This document shows positions 1 through 7,174 of a stretch of DNA of 7,531 nucleotides, piece after piece. The position numbers and the translations under genes are program-made. Numbering within the stretch: position 1 is the first letter of the stretch; every line of letters starts with the position of its first letter. The notes beneath the pieces are model-generated. The model saw only the letters and a list, made by a program, of their open reading frames with translations, had not been told where the DNA came from and ran no database searches. Origin of the DNA: an uncultured Klebsiella sp. (lineage in GTDB: Bacteria > Pseudomonadota > Gammaproteobacteria > Enterobacterales > Enterobacteriaceae); contig CABUCP010000148.1 of NCBI GenBank assembly GCA_902490055.1, forward strand, positions 1 to 7,531, given 5' to 3'.

Positions 1-10
1 GACACGTTAG
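1..10 (+). CDS. murF: 3' end of murF (UDP-MurNAc-tripeptide:D-Ala-D-Ala ligase), last codons only
   Basis: Read in the frame ACA-CGT-TAG (bases 2-10), this is a Thr-Arg-stop tail that overlaps the first codons of mraY by 7 bases. The E. coli murF gene, from memory, ends Gly-Thr-Cys-stop and overlaps mraY by the same 7 bases (ATGTTAG), so position and overlap fit murF. Here the overlap reads ACGTTAG, so one T-to-C difference changes the final Cys codon TGT to Arg CGT and also changes the mraY start codon. MurF adds D-Ala-D-Ala to UDP-MurNAc-tripeptide in the cytoplasm. Only two codons and a stop are visible, so the call rests on synteny and the overlap, not on protein motifs. Confidence 0.55.
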
Positions 11-1086
11 TATGGCTGGCCGAGCATCTGGTCAAATATTATTCCGGCTTTAACGTCTTTTCTTATCTGACGTTTCGCGCCATCGTCAGCCTGCTGACCG
101 CGCTGTTCATCTCTTTGTGGATGGGCCCGCGTATGATCGCCCGCCTGCAAAAAATGTCCTTCGGCCAGGTCGTACGTAACGACGGCCCGGAGTCTCACTT
201 CAGCAAACGCGGTACCCCGACCATGGGCGGGATCATGATCCTGACCGCGATTACCGTTTCCGTTCTGCTGTGGGCGTATCCATCCAACCCCTACGTCTGG
301 TGCGTGCTGACGGTCCTGATCGGCTACGGCATTATCGGCTTCGTTGACGATTACCGTAAGGTCGTGCGTAAAGACACGAAGGGCCTGATTGCTCGCTGGA
401 AGTATTTCTGGATGTCGGTGATTGCGCTGGGCGTGGCGTTTGCGCTGTACCTGGCGGGTAAAGATACTCCGGCAACCCAGCTGGTGGTGCCGTTCTTTAA
501 AGACGTGATGCCGCAACTGGGCCTGTTCTACATCCTGCTGGCCTACTTCGTTATTGTCGGCACCGGTAATGCGGTCAACCTGACCGATGGCCTTGATGGC
601 CTGGCGATTATGCCGACTGTCTTCGTCGCCGCCGGCTTTGCGCTGGTGGCCTGGGCGACCGGTAACATGAACTTCGCTAACTACCTGCATATTCCTTATC
701 TGCGCCACGCCGGCGAACTGGTTATCGTCTGTACGGCGATTGTCGGCGCGGGTCTGGGCTTCCTGTGGTTTAACACCTATCCGGCGCAGGTCTTTATGGG
801 CGACGTCGGTTCGCTGGCGCTCGGCGGCGCGCTGGGCATTATCGCCGTGCTGCTGCGTCAGGAGTTCCTGCTGGTGATTATGGGCGGTGTTTTCGTGGTG
901 GAAACCCTGTCGGTTATCCTGCAGGTCGGTTCCTTTAAGCTGCGCGGTCAGCGCATCTTCCGTATGGCGCCGATTCACCATCACTATGAACTGAAAGGCT
1001 GGCCGGAACCGCGCGTTATCGTGCGCTTCTGGATTATTTCGCTGATGCTGGTGCTGATTGGCCTGGCGACGCTGAAGGTACGTTAA
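4..1086 (+). CDS. mraY: Phospho-N-acetylmuramoyl-pentapeptide transferase (MraY), with ACG in place of the start codon
   Basis: MraY is the inner-membrane enzyme that transfers phospho-MurNAc-pentapeptide from UDP to undecaprenyl phosphate, making lipid I. From base 4 the frame encodes 360 residues, the E. coli length, beginning [ACG][18 protein letters not shown], which matches the E. coli N-terminus. The Mg-binding and catalytic residues of the family are present: D115-D116 in FVDDYRK, the [10 protein letters not shown] loop (about residues 187-196), D267 in FMGDVGS, and the histidine run H325-H327 in APIHHHYE. Many hydrophobic segments fit the usual ten membrane helices. The expected start is ACG (4-6), not ATG. 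The first standard in-frame start codons are TTG at 115 and ATG at 121, and using them would remove the first membrane segment, so initiation at base 4 or upstream is preferred. The family call is very secure; the exact start is not. Confidence 0.96.
   Translation, partial: TLVWLAEHLVKYYSGFNVFSYLTFRAIVSLLTALFISLWMGPRMIARLQKMSFGQVVRNDGPESHFSKRGTPTMGGIMILTAITVSVLLWAYPSNPYVWCVLTVLIGYGIIGFVDDYRKVVRKDTKGLIARWKYFWMSVIALGVAFALYLAGKDTPATQLVVPFFKDVMPQLGLFYILLAYFVIVGTGNAVNLTDGLDGLAIMPTVFVAAGFALVAWATGNMNFANYLHIPYLRHAGELVIVCTAIVGAGLGFLWFNTYPAQVFMGDVGSLALGGALGIIAVLLRQEFLLVIMGGVFVVETLSVILQVGSFKLRGQRIFRMAPIHHHYELKGWPEPRVIVRFWIISLMLVLIGLATLKVR
480..487 (+). other. Chi-type octamer
   Basis: GCTGGTGG matches the enterobacterial Chi site recognised by RecBCD. 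Its codons encode part of QLVV in MraY, a common codon combination, so it may be incidental. Confidence 0.5.
642..649 (+). other. Chi-type octamer
   Basis: A second GCTGGTGG in mraY, in the same orientation, encoding part of ALVA. It matches the RecBCD Chi sequence exactly. Confidence 0.5.
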
Positions 1087-1088
1087 TC

Positions 1089-2405
1089 ATGGCAGATTAT
1101 CAGGGTAAAAAAGTCGTCATTATTGGGCTGGGCATGACCGGCCTGTCATGCGTGGACTTTTTCATGGCGCGCGGCGTGACGCCGCGCGTGATGGATACCC
1201 GCGTCGCCCCTGCCGGGCTTGAGAAGCTGCCGGAGGCCGTTGAGCGCCACATTGGCGGGCTTAACGACAACTGGCTGCTGGCGGCGGATCTGATTGTCGC
1301 CAGCCCCGGGATCGCGCTGGCGCATCCTTCGCTGAGCGCGGCGGCGGATGCCGGCGTGGAAATCGTTGGCGATATCGAGCTGTTTTGCCGTGAAGCGCAG
1401 GCGCCAATTATCGCGATTACCGGTTCTAACGGCAAAAGCACCGTCACCACCCTCGTGGGCGAGATGGCTAAGGCGGCGGGCGTCAACGTCGGCGTCGGCG
1501 GCAATATCGGCCTGCCGGCGCTGATGCTGCTGGATCCGGCGCGCGAGCTGTACGTGCTCGAGCTCTCCAGCTTCCAGTTGGAAACCACTTCCAGCCTGAA
1601 AGCCGTGGCGGCGACCATCCTCAACGTGACCGAGGATCACATGGACCGCTATCCGCTGGGGCTGCAGCAGTACCGCGCCGCGAAACTACGGGTCTATGAA
1701 AATGCCAAAACGTGCGTGGTTAATGCCGATGACGCATTAACCATGCCGGTACGCGGCGCCGACGAACGCTGCGTCAGCTTCGGCGTGGACGTCGGCGACT
1801 ATCACCTCAACCGCCAGCAGGGCGAAACCTGGCTGCGAGTGAAAGGTGAGAAAGTACTGAACGTGAAAGAGATGATTATCAGCGGCCAGCACAACTACAG
1901 CAACGCCCTGGCGGCGCTGGCGCTGGCCGATGCCGCGGGTCTGCCGCGCGCCAGCAGCCTGAAGGCGCTGACCACCTTCACCGGCCTGGCGCACCGCTTC
2001 CAGCTGGCGCTGGAGCATAACGGCGTGCGCTGGATCAACGATTCAAAAGCAACCAACGTGGGTAGTACTGAGGCGGCGTTGAACGGTCTGCATCTCGACG
2101 GCACGTTGTATCTGCTGCTCGGCGGCGATGGTAAATCCGCTGATTTCACGCCGCTGAAGCGTTATCTCGGCGGTAATAACGTTCGTCTGTACTGCTTTGG
2201 TCGCGATGGCGCCCAACTGGCGGCGCTGCGTCCGGAAGTCGCGGTACAAACCGAAACGATGGAACAGGCGATGCGTCAAATCGCCCCGCAGGTGAAATCC
2301 GGCGACATGGTCTTGCTGTCGCCTGCCTGCGCGAGCCTGGACCAGTTTAAGAACTTTGAACAACGGGGCGATGTCTTTGCCCGTCTGGCGAAGGAGTTAG
2401 GTTGA
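1089..2405 (+). CDS. murD: UDP-N-acetylmuramoyl-L-alanine:D-glutamate ligase (MurD)
   Basis: MurD is a cytoplasmic ATP-dependent ligase that adds D-glutamate to UDP-MurNAc-L-Ala. The 438 residues equal the E. coli length. In order: an N-terminal Rossmann-like UDP-binding domain starting [12 protein letters not shown] (about 9-20), the ATP-binding P-loop TGSNGKST (111-118, K116), a central domain with ELSSFQLE (158-165) and [10 protein letters not shown] (179-188, H184), K199 at the position of the carbamylated lysine of E. coli Mur[10 protein letters not shown] (268-276), and a C-terminal domain with HR (302-303), NDSKATN (317-323) and [10 protein letters not shown] (411-420). Residues 299-305 read GLAHRFQ, where E. 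coli has GLPHRFE. The start lies 2 bases after the mraY stop, with GAAGG at 1074-1078 as a likely ribosome binding site inside mraY. Confidence 0.98.
   Translation: MADYQGKKVVIIGLGMTGLSCVDFFMARGVTPRVMDTRVAPAGLEKLPEAVERHIGGLNDNWLLAADLIVASPGIALAHPSLSAAADAGVEIVGDIELFCREAQAPIIAITGSNGKSTVTTLVGEMAKAAGVNVGVGGNIGLPALMLLDPARELYVLELSSFQLETTSSLKAVAATILNVTEDHMDRYPLGLQQYRAAKLRVYENAKTCVVNADDALTMPVRGADERCVSFGVDVGDYHLNRQQGETWLRVKGEKVLNVKEMIISGQHNYSNALAALALADAAGLPRASSLKALTTFTGLAHRFQLALEHNGVRWINDSKATNVGSTEAALNGLHLDGTLYLLLGGDGKSADFTPLKRYLGGNNVRLYCFGRDGAQLAALRPEVAVQTETMEQAMRQIAPQVKSGDMVLLSPACASLDQFKNFEQRGDVFARLAKELG
1168..1188. repeat. Perfect inverted repeat inside murD (10-base arms, 1-base centre)
   Basis: The left arm CGCGCGGCGT (1168-1177) and right arm ACGCCGCGCG (1179-1188) are exact reverse complements around G1178. 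As RNA this could form about a nine-pair, all but one G-C, stem with a three-base loop, roughly 80 bases into murD. It encodes residues around ARGVTPR, which are the same in E. coli MurD, so part of the symmetry may be a by-product of G/C-rich codons. No T-run follows, so it is not an intrinsic terminator. Confidence 0.6.
2391..2396 (+). promoter_or_regulatory. Ribosome binding site for ftsW within the murD 3' end
   Basis: AAGGAG lies 8 bases before the ATG at 2405 and inside the last codons of murD. It favours ATG 2405 over the in-frame TTG at 2402, as does the match of the following residues ([11 protein letters not shown]) to the E. coli FtsW start. Confidence 0.75.
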
Positions 2406-3670
2406 TGCGTTTCTCACTCCCACGCCTGAAAATGCCGCAGCTGGGCCTGCCCCGGCTGAAGCTGCCGGGGATGTTTATCTTCGCCTGGCTGTTCGCCGCG
2501 CTGAAAGGCTGGGTGATGGGCTCGCGCCCGAAAGATAACGACAGCCTGGTCATGTATGACCGAATGCTGCTGTGGCTGACCTTCGGCCTGGCGGCAATCG
2601 GCTTCATTATGGTGACCTCGGCATCGATGCCGGTTGGACAGCGTCTGGCGAACGACCCGTTCCTGTTTGCTAAACGTGACGGTCTGTACATTGTGCTGGC
2701 CTTCGCCCTGGCGATGATCACGCTGCGTCTGCCGATGGAGTTCTGGCAGCGCCATAGTACTGCGATGCTTATTGCCTCTATTGCGATGCTACTCATCGTT
2801 CTGGTGGTCGGGAGTTCAGTGAACGGCGCGTCGCGCTGGATTGCGCTGGGCCCGCTGCGTATTCAGCCAGCGGAGTTCACCAAGCTGTCGCTGTTCTGCT
2901 ATATCGCCAACTACCTGGTGCGTAAAGCGGACGAAGTGCGTAATAACCTGCGCGGCTTCTTAAAACCGATGGGCGTGATCTTCGTGCTGGCGATCCTGCT
3001 GCTGGCGCAGCCTGACCTCGGTACCGTTGTCGTGCTGTTCGTGACCACGCTGGCGATGCTGTTCCTCGCCGGCGCGAAACTGTGGCAGTTCATCGCCATT
3101 ATCGGTATGGGGATTTCGGCGGTCGTGCTGCTGATCCTTGCCGAACCGTATCGTATTCGCCGCGTGACCTCCTTCTGGAACCCGTGGGAAGACCCGTTCG
3201 GCAGCGGCTACCAGCTGACCCAGTCGCTGATGGCCTTCGGCCGCGGCGAGATGTGGGGTCAGGGGCTCGGCAACTCGGTGCAGAAACTGGAGTATTTACC
3301 GGAAGCGCACACCGATTTCATCTTCGCCATTATCGGCGAAGAACTCGGTTATATCGGTGTGGTACTTGCGCTTTTAATGGTATTCTTCGTCGCCTTTCGC
3401 GCCATGTCGATTGGCCGTAAAGCGTTGGAGATCGACCATCGCTTCTCCGGCTTTTTGGCCTGCGCTATCGGCGTGTGGTTTAGTTTCCAGGCGTTAGTAA
3501 ACGTCGGGGCGGCGGCGGGGATGCTGCCGACCAAAGGTCTGACCTTGCCGCTGATCAGTTATGGTGGGTCCAGTCTGCTGATTATGTCGACGGCCATCAT
3601 GTTTTTAATGCGAATAGATTATGAAACGCGCCTCGAGAAAGCGCAGGCGTTTACACGGGGTGTTCGATGA
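2405..3670 (+). CDS. ftsW: Septal peptidoglycan glycosyltransferase FtsW (SEDS family)
   Basis: FtsW is the SEDS-family membrane protein that polymerises lipid II into septal glycan strands with its partner FtsI (PBP3). The 421 residues contain about ten hydrophobic segments and the SEDS signature region [16 protein letters not shown] followed by AHTDFIF (residues 285-307). D304 corresponds to the catalytic D297 of E. coli, and E296 to E289. The C-terminal block [16 protein letters not shown] (375-390) is also typical. The protein is 7 residues longer than E. coli FtsW (414), and all the extra length is in the cytoplasmic N-terminal tail, where LPRLKMP (5-11) is repeated as LPRLKLP (15-21). 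The start ATG shares one base with the murD TGA, and the stop overlaps the murG ATG by 4 bases, so translational coupling on both sides is likely. Confidence 0.98.
   Translation: MRFSLPRLKMPQLGLPRLKLPGMFIFAWLFAALKGWVMGSRPKDNDSLVMYDRMLLWLTFGLAAIGFIMVTSASMPVGQRLANDPFLFAKRDGLYIVLAFALAMITLRLPMEFWQRHSTAMLIASIAMLLIVLVVGSSVNGASRWIALGPLRIQPAEFTKLSLFCYIANYLVRKADEVRNNLRGFLKPMGVIFVLAILLLAQPDLGTVVVLFVTTLAMLFLAGAKLWQFIAIIGMGISAVVLLILAEPYRIRRVTSFWNPWEDPFGSGYQLTQSLMAFGRGEMWGQGLGNSVQKLEYLPEAHTDFIFAIIGEELGYIGVVLALLMVFFVAFRAMSIGRKALEIDHRFSGFLACAIGVWFSFQALVNVGAAAGMLPTKGLTLPLISYGGSSLLIMSTAIMFLMRIDYETRLEKAQAFTRGVR
2417..2467 (+). repeat. Short direct repeat encoding the FtsW N-terminal tail
   Basis: Bases 2417-2437 encode LPRLKMP and bases 2447-2467 encode LPRLKLP, with a 30-base period (10 codons) and a QLG linker. 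The DNA copies differ mostly at third codon positions (for example CCA CGC against CCC CGG). This looks like an older in-frame duplication that has since drifted. E. coli FtsW, from memory, has one full copy and only a partial second one (LPRLKMPRLPG). Confidence 0.7.
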
Positions 3671-4737
3671 GCGGTCAGGAAAAGCGGTTAATGGTGATGG
3701 CGGGCGGTACCGGCGGACACGTGTTCCCGGGGCTGGCGGTCGCGCACCATTTAATGGACCAGGGCTGGCAGGTTCGCTGGCTGGGTACCGCCGATCGTAT
3801 GGAAGCGGATTTAGTGCCAAAACACGGCATTGACATCGATTTCATCCGCATCTCCGGCCTGCGTGGCAAAGGAATAAAAGCGCAACTGTTAGCGCCGGTA
3901 CGTATCTTCAACGCCTGGCGCCAGGCGCGGGCGATCATGAAACGTTTCCAGCCGGATGTGGTGCTGGGAATGGGCGGGTACGTGTCGGGCCCGGGCGGCC
4001 TGGCCGCGTGGTCGCTGGGGATCCCGGTGGTGCTGCATGAGCAAAATGGTATTGCCGGCCTGACCAACAAATGGCTGGCGAAGATTGCGAAGAAAGTGAT
4101 GCAGGCATTTCCGGGCGCGTTCCCGCACGCTGACGTGGTGGGGAACCCGGTACGTACCGATGTCCTCGCGCTGCCGCTGCCTGGCCAGCGATTAGTGGGC
4201 CGTCAGGGGCCGATTCGCGTGCTGGTGGTGGGTGGCTCTCAGGGCGCGCGCGTGCTGAATCAGACCATGCCGCAGGTTGCCGCGAAGCTCGGCGACGCGG
4301 TGACCATCTGGCATCAGAGCGGCAAAGGCGGCCAGCAAACCGTGCAGGAGGCATATGCCGCTGCCGGTCAGCCGCAACATAAAGTGACTGAATTTATTGA
4401 TGACATGGCGGCGGCTTATGCCTGGGCCGATGTTGTCGTTTGCCGTTCCGGCGCGCTGACGGTCAGCGAAATCGCTGCCGCTGGTTTACCGGCGCTGTTT
4501 GTGCCGTTCCAGCACAAAGATCGTCAGCAGTACTGGAATGCGCTGCCGCTGGAGAAAGCCGGCGCGGCGAAGATTCTCGAACAACCTGAGTTTACGGTAG
4601 ACGCCGTGGCGGCTACCCTGGCCGGTTGGGATCGGGAAACGCTGTTGGATATGGCGGAACGAGCGCGTGGCGCTTCGATTCCGGACGCTACCGAGCGGGT
4701 AGCAGAAGAGGTCAGCGCCGTAGCTTTGGCGCGCTAA
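3667..4737 (+). CDS. murG: UDP-GlcNAc:lipid I N-acetylglucosaminyltransferase (MurG)
   Basis: MurG is a GT-B fold glycosyltransferase bound to the cytoplasmic face of the inner membrane. It transfers GlcNAc from UDP-GlcNAc to lipid I, making lipid II. The 356 residues are within one of the E. coli length. The N-terminal acceptor domain has the first glycine loop GGTGGHVFP (13-21, H18), the second [11 protein letters not shown] (101-111) and HEQN (124-127). The C-terminal donor-binding domain has the third glycine loop GGSQGA (189-194), [10 protein letters not shown] (259-268) and FQHKDRQQ (281-288), which hold the residues that contact UDP-GlcNAc. The ATG overlaps the ftsW TGA as ATGA. GGGG at 3657-3660 is a modest ribosome binding site with short spacing, which fits initiation by ribosomes finishing ftsW. 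A 47-base non-coding gap follows the stop. Confidence 0.98.
   Translation: MSGQEKRLMVMAGGTGGHVFPGLAVAHHLMDQGWQVRWLGTADRMEADLVPKHGIDIDFIRISGLRGKGIKAQLLAPVRIFNAWRQARAIMKRFQPDVVLGMGGYVSGPGGLAAWSLGIPVVLHEQNGIAGLTNKWLAKIAKKVMQAFPGAFPHADVVGNPVRTDVLALPLPGQRLVGRQGPIRVLVVGGSQGARVLNQTMPQVAAKLGDAVTIWHQSGKGGQQTVQEAYAAAGQPQHKVTEFIDDMAAAYAWADVVVCRSGALTVSEIAAAGLPALFVPFQHKDRQQYWNALPLEKAGAAKILEQPEFTVDAVAATLAGWDRETLLDMAERARGASIPDATERVAEEVSAVALAR
3912..3927. repeat. 16-base perfect palindrome inside murG
   Basis: CGCCTGGCGCCAGGCG reads identically on both strands. It encodes part of NAWRQAR, which is unchanged from E. coli MurG, so protein constraint may explain much of it. A centre of GGCGCC leaves at best a six-pair RNA stem with a four-base loop. 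No function is assigned. Confidence 0.5.
4221..4228 (+). other. Chi-type octamer
   Basis: A third GCTGGTGG, in murG just before the GGSQGA glycine loop and again on the + strand. I did not notice the complementary CCACCAGC in the window. Confidence 0.5.
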
Positions 4738-4739
4738 TC

Positions 4740-4756
4740 GCGGTGATTTTCACCGC
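4740..4756 (+). promoter_or_regulatory. Perfect hairpin in the murG-murC intergenic leader
   Basis: GCGGTGA (4740-4746) and TCACCGC (4750-4756) are exact reverse complements around TTT (4747-4749), giving a seven-pair stem that starts 2 bases after the murG stop. The bases after it are CCGAATAAAG with no T-run, so this is not a convincing intrinsic terminator. Possible roles, all inferred, are shielding the murG mRNA end, marking an RNA processing point, or affecting ribosome entry at murC. It is the only non-coding structured element between genes in this window. Confidence 0.55.
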
Positions 4757-4772
4757 CCGAATAAAGAAGTTG

Positions 4773-4781
4773 ATGGCGTAA
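4773..4781 (+). other. Two-codon reading frame ATG-GCG-TAA just upstream of murC
   Basis: ATG-GCG-TAA lies in the murC frame and ends 3 bases before the murC ATG at 4785. An A/G-rich AAGAAG stretch (4764-4769) precedes it at short spacing. The TAA rules out any upstream extension of murC. Whether ribosomes start here and then restart at murC cannot be told from sequence, and such short frames also occur by chance. Confidence 0.3.
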
Positions 4782-4784
4782 AGA

Positions 4785-6260
4785 ATGAATACACAAGATT
4801 TGGCAAAACTGCGTTCCATAGTGCCCGAGATGCGTCGCGTCCGGCACATTCACTTTGTCGGCATCGGCGGTGCCGGTATGGGCGGTATTGCCGAAGTGTT
4901 GGCGAATGAAGGCTATCAGATTAGCGGCTCCGATCTTGCGCCGAATCCGGTTACCCAGCAGCTGTCGAAGCTTGGCGCCACCATTTATTTCAACCATCGC
5001 CCGGAAAACGTGCGCGATGCCAGCGTCGTGGTTGTTTCCAGCGCGATCTCCGCGGATAACCCGGAAATCGTCGCCGCGCACGAAGCGCGCATCCCGGTGA
5101 TCCGCCGCGCTGAAATGCTGGCGGAACTGATGCGTTTTCGTCACGGGATTGCGATTGCCGGTACGCACGGCAAAACCACCACCACGGCGATGGTATCGAG
5201 CATCTACGCCGAGGCCGGACTCGATCCGACCTTCGTTAACGGCGGGTTGGTGAAGGCGGCGGGCGTGCATGCGCGTCTCGGCCATAGCCGTTACCTGATT
5301 GCGGAAGCGGATGAGAGCGATGCGTCGTTCCTGCATCTGCAGCCGATGGTCGCCATTGTGACCAACATCGAAGCTGACCATATGGATACCTATCATGGCG
5401 ACTTCGAGAACCTGAAGCAGACCTTTATTAACTTCCTGCACAATCTGCCGTTCTATGGGCGTGCGGTGATGTGCGTGGATGACCCGGTGATTCGTGAACT
5501 GCTGCCGCGCGTCGGCCGCCAAATCACCACCTACGGTTTTAGCGATGATGCTGACGTACGCATTGAAGAGTATCGTCAGGTGGGTGCGCAGGGGCATTTC
5601 CGCCTGGTGCGCCAGGACAAAGAAGTGATGCAGGTTACGCTGAATGCGCCGGGACGTCACAATGCGCTTAACGCCGCCGCGGCCGTTGCTGTCGCCACGG
5701 AAGAGGGTATTGAAGACGAGGCGATTCTGCGCGCGCTGGAAAGCTTCCAGGGGACCGGCCGCCGCTTCGACTTCCTTGGCGAATATCCGCTGGCGGAAGT
5801 TAACGGTAAGAGCGGTAGCGCGATGCTAATTGACGATTACGGCCATCATCCGACGGAAGTTGACGCCACCATCAAAGCGGCGCGTGCCGGCTGGCCGGAT
5901 AAAAATCTGGTGATGGTATTCCAGCCGCACCGTTATACCCGTACTCGCGATCTGTACGATGATTTCGCCAACGTGCTGACCCAGGTCGATGCTCTGCTGA
6001 TGCTGGATGTGTATCCGGCGGGCGAAGCGCCGATCCCGGGCGCCGATAGCCGCTCGCTGTGCCGCACGATCCGCGGTCGCGGTAAAGTTGACCCGATTCT
6101 GGTTTCTGACCCGGCGCAGGCCGCCGAAATGCTGGCCTCGGTTCTGACCGGCGACGATCTGGTGCTGGTGCAGGGCGCCGGCAACATAGGAAAAATCGCA
6201 CGTCACCTGGCTGAAATCAAACTGGTACCGCAAAAAACGGAGGAGGAGCGCCATGGCTGA
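4785..6260 (+). CDS. murC: UDP-N-acetylmuramate:L-alanine ligase (MurC)
   Basis: MurC catalyses the first ATP-dependent amino-acid addition in peptidoglycan precursor synthesis, joining L-Ala to UDP-MurNAc in the cytoplasm. Its 491 residues equal the E. coli length. In order: the UDP-binding Rossmann glycine motif [13 protein letters not shown] (24-36), the ATP P-loop GTHGKTTTT (126-134, K130), EADESDASF (174-182), [11 protein letters not shown] (193-203), HNALNAAAA (292-300), and the C-terminal domain with GTGRRFD (323-329), DDYGHHPTE (350-358), FQPHRYTRT (379-387) and GAGNIGK (464-470). All expected Mur-ligase motifs are intact. Translation starts at ATG 4785 ([11 protein letters not shown], as in E. 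coli). The sequence just upstream (TAAAGA) is a weak ribosome binding site, unlike that of the next gene. The stop overlaps ddlB by 8 bases. Confidence 0.98.
   Translation: MNTQDLAKLRSIVPEMRRVRHIHFVGIGGAGMGGIAEVLANEGYQISGSDLAPNPVTQQLSKLGATIYFNHRPENVRDASVVVVSSAISADNPEIVAAHEARIPVIRRAEMLAELMRFRHGIAIAGTHGKTTTTAMVSSIYAEAGLDPTFVNGGLVKAAGVHARLGHSRYLIAEADESDASFLHLQPMVAIVTNIEADHMDTYHGDFENLKQTFINFLHNLPFYGRAVMCVDDPVIRELLPRVGRQITTYGFSDDADVRIEEYRQVGAQGHFRLVRQDKEVMQVTLNAPGRHNALNAAAAVAVATEEGIEDEAILRALESFQGTGRRFDFLGEYPLAEVNGKSGSAMLIDDYGHHPTEVDATIKAARAGWPDKNLVMVFQPHRYTRTRDLYDDFANVLTQVDALLMLDVYPAGEAPIPGADSRSLCRTIRGRGKVDPILVSDPAQAAEMLASVLTGDDLVLVQGAGNIGKIARHLAEIKLVPQKTEEERHG
6239..6248 (+). promoter_or_regulatory. 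Strong ribosome binding site for ddlB within the murC 3' end
   Basis: GGAGGAGGAG contains overlapping matches to the full Shine-Dalgarno core AGGAGG, with 6 bases between AGGAGG (6241-6246) and the ATG at 6253. It is the strongest such site in the window and fixes the ddlB start. It is encoded by the Thr-Glu-Glu-Glu-Arg tail of MurC. Confidence 0.85.
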
Positions 6261-7173
6261 TAAAATCGCGGTTCTCTTCGGCGGAACCTCCGCTGAACGT
6301 GAAGTATCGCTGAATTCAGGCGCTGCGGTGTTGGCGGGGCTGCGCGAGGGCGGGGTGGATGCCCATCCGGTCGATCCGCGCGACGTCGATATCACCCAGT
6401 TGAAAAATATGGGTTTTCAGAAAGCGTTTATTGCCCTGCACGGGCGCGGCGGCGAAGATGGCACGCTGCAAGGCCTTCTTGAGCTTATTCAACTGCCTTA
6501 CACCGGCAGCGGCGTAATGGCTTCCGCCATTTCGATGGATAAACTGCGCAGCAAATTGCTGTGGCAGGGGGCTGGATTACCAGTCGCGCCGTGGGTTGCG
6601 CTGACCCGCGCTCAGTTCAATGCCGGACTTTCTGCTGGCGTTTCACAGCAGATTGCGGCGCTAGGGCTGCCGGTGATTATCAAACCGAGCCGCGAAGGGT
6701 CGAGCGTTGGCATGTCGAAAGTTAGCGAAAGTTGTGCAATGCATGATGCATTGGCGCTGGCTTTTCAGCATGATGATGAAGTTCTGATTGAGAAATGGCT
6801 CAGTGGGCCGGAATTTACCGTCGCTATCGTCGGTGAAGAAATTTTACCGTCAATTCGTATCCAGGCGGCTGGAACCTTCTATGATTATGAGGCGAAGTAT
6901 CTCTCTGATGAGACGCAATATTTCTGCCCAGGTTTTGAAGAACCCGCACGCGAAACAGAAATCCAGAGCCTGGTGCTTAAAGCCTGGAATGTTCTGGGTT
7001 GCAAAGGATGGGGACGCATTGACGTGATGCTGGACAGCGATGGCCAGTTTTATCTGCTGGAAGCGAATACTTCACCTGGCATGACCAGCCACAGTCTGGT
7101 GCCGATGGCGGCCCGCCAGGCGGGGATGAGCTTCTCGCAGCTTGTTGTACGAATTCTGGACCTGGCGGGGTGA
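6253..7173 (+). CDS. ddlB: D-alanine:D-alanine ligase B (DdlB)
   Basis: DdlB is a cytoplasmic ATP-grasp enzyme that joins two D-Ala molecules. The dipeptide is the substrate of MurF and the D-cycloserine-sensitive step. At 306 residues it equals E. coli DdlB, and the active-site residues known from that enzyme sit at the same numbers: E15 (GGTSAERE), K97, K144, S150 (REGSSVG), K215-Y216 of the omega loop (EAKYLSDE), R255 and D257 (GWGRID), E270 and N272 ([10 protein letters not shown]). Less conserved surface stretches differ from E. coli, for example residues 125-136, 157-165 and 226-237. Bases 6721-6960 are distinctly A+T-richer than the neighbouring genes (112 G+C of 240 by hand count). 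In E. coli, promoters for ftsQ lie inside ddlB, and this patch might serve similarly. The gene overlaps murC by 8 bases. Confidence 0.98.
   Translation: MADKIAVLFGGTSAEREVSLNSGAAVLAGLREGGVDAHPVDPRDVDITQLKNMGFQKAFIALHGRGGEDGTLQGLLELIQLPYTGSGVMASAISMDKLRSKLLWQGAGLPVAPWVALTRAQFNAGLSAGVSQQIAALGLPVIIKPSREGSSVGMSKVSESCAMHDALALAFQHDDEVLIEKWLSGPEFTVAIVGEEILPSIRIQAAGTFYDYEAKYLSDETQYFCPGFEEPARETEIQSLVLKAWNVLGCKGWGRIDVMLDSDGQFYLLEANTSPGMTSHSLVPMAARQAGMSFSQLVVRILDLAG
6737..6753. repeat. Perfect inverted repeat inside ddlB (8-base arms, 1-base centre)
   Basis: CAATGCAT (6737-6744) and ATGCATTG (6746-6753) are exact reverse complements around G6745. The repeat lies in a poorly conserved stretch of DdlB (residues around SCAMHDALA) at the beginning of the A+T-richer patch, so amino-acid constraint explains it less well than the other palindromes here. 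It could be a binding site for a dimeric regulator or a chance event; no known operator is recognised. Confidence 0.5.
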
Positions 7174-7174
7174 T

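Noticed and set aside
7..984. Long open frame (325 codons) on the minus strand opposite mraY
   Set aside because: Its translation is rich in Arg, Gln, His and Asp with no recognisable domain or membrane segments, and it mirrors mraY codons. Long antisense frames are common opposite G/C-rich genes.
115..1086. mraY starting at the internal TTG (115) or ATG (121)
   Set aside because: The frame upstream to base 4 matches the known N-terminus and first membrane segment of MraY, so coding clearly extends to at least base 7.
2402..2404. TTG at 2402 as the ftsW start
   Set aside because: The adjacent ATG at 2405 has a better codon, good spacing from AAGGAG and matches the family start.
4738..4784. 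Intrinsic terminator between murG and murC
   Set aside because: A hairpin is present but is followed by CCGAATAAAG rather than a T-run, and a terminator here would separate murC, ddlB and ftsQ from the cluster promoter.
4734..5660. Long open frame (308 codons) on the minus strand opposite murC
   Set aside because: It has the same low-complexity His/Arg/Gln-rich make-up typical of antisense shadows, no family motif, and full overlap with the well-supported murC.
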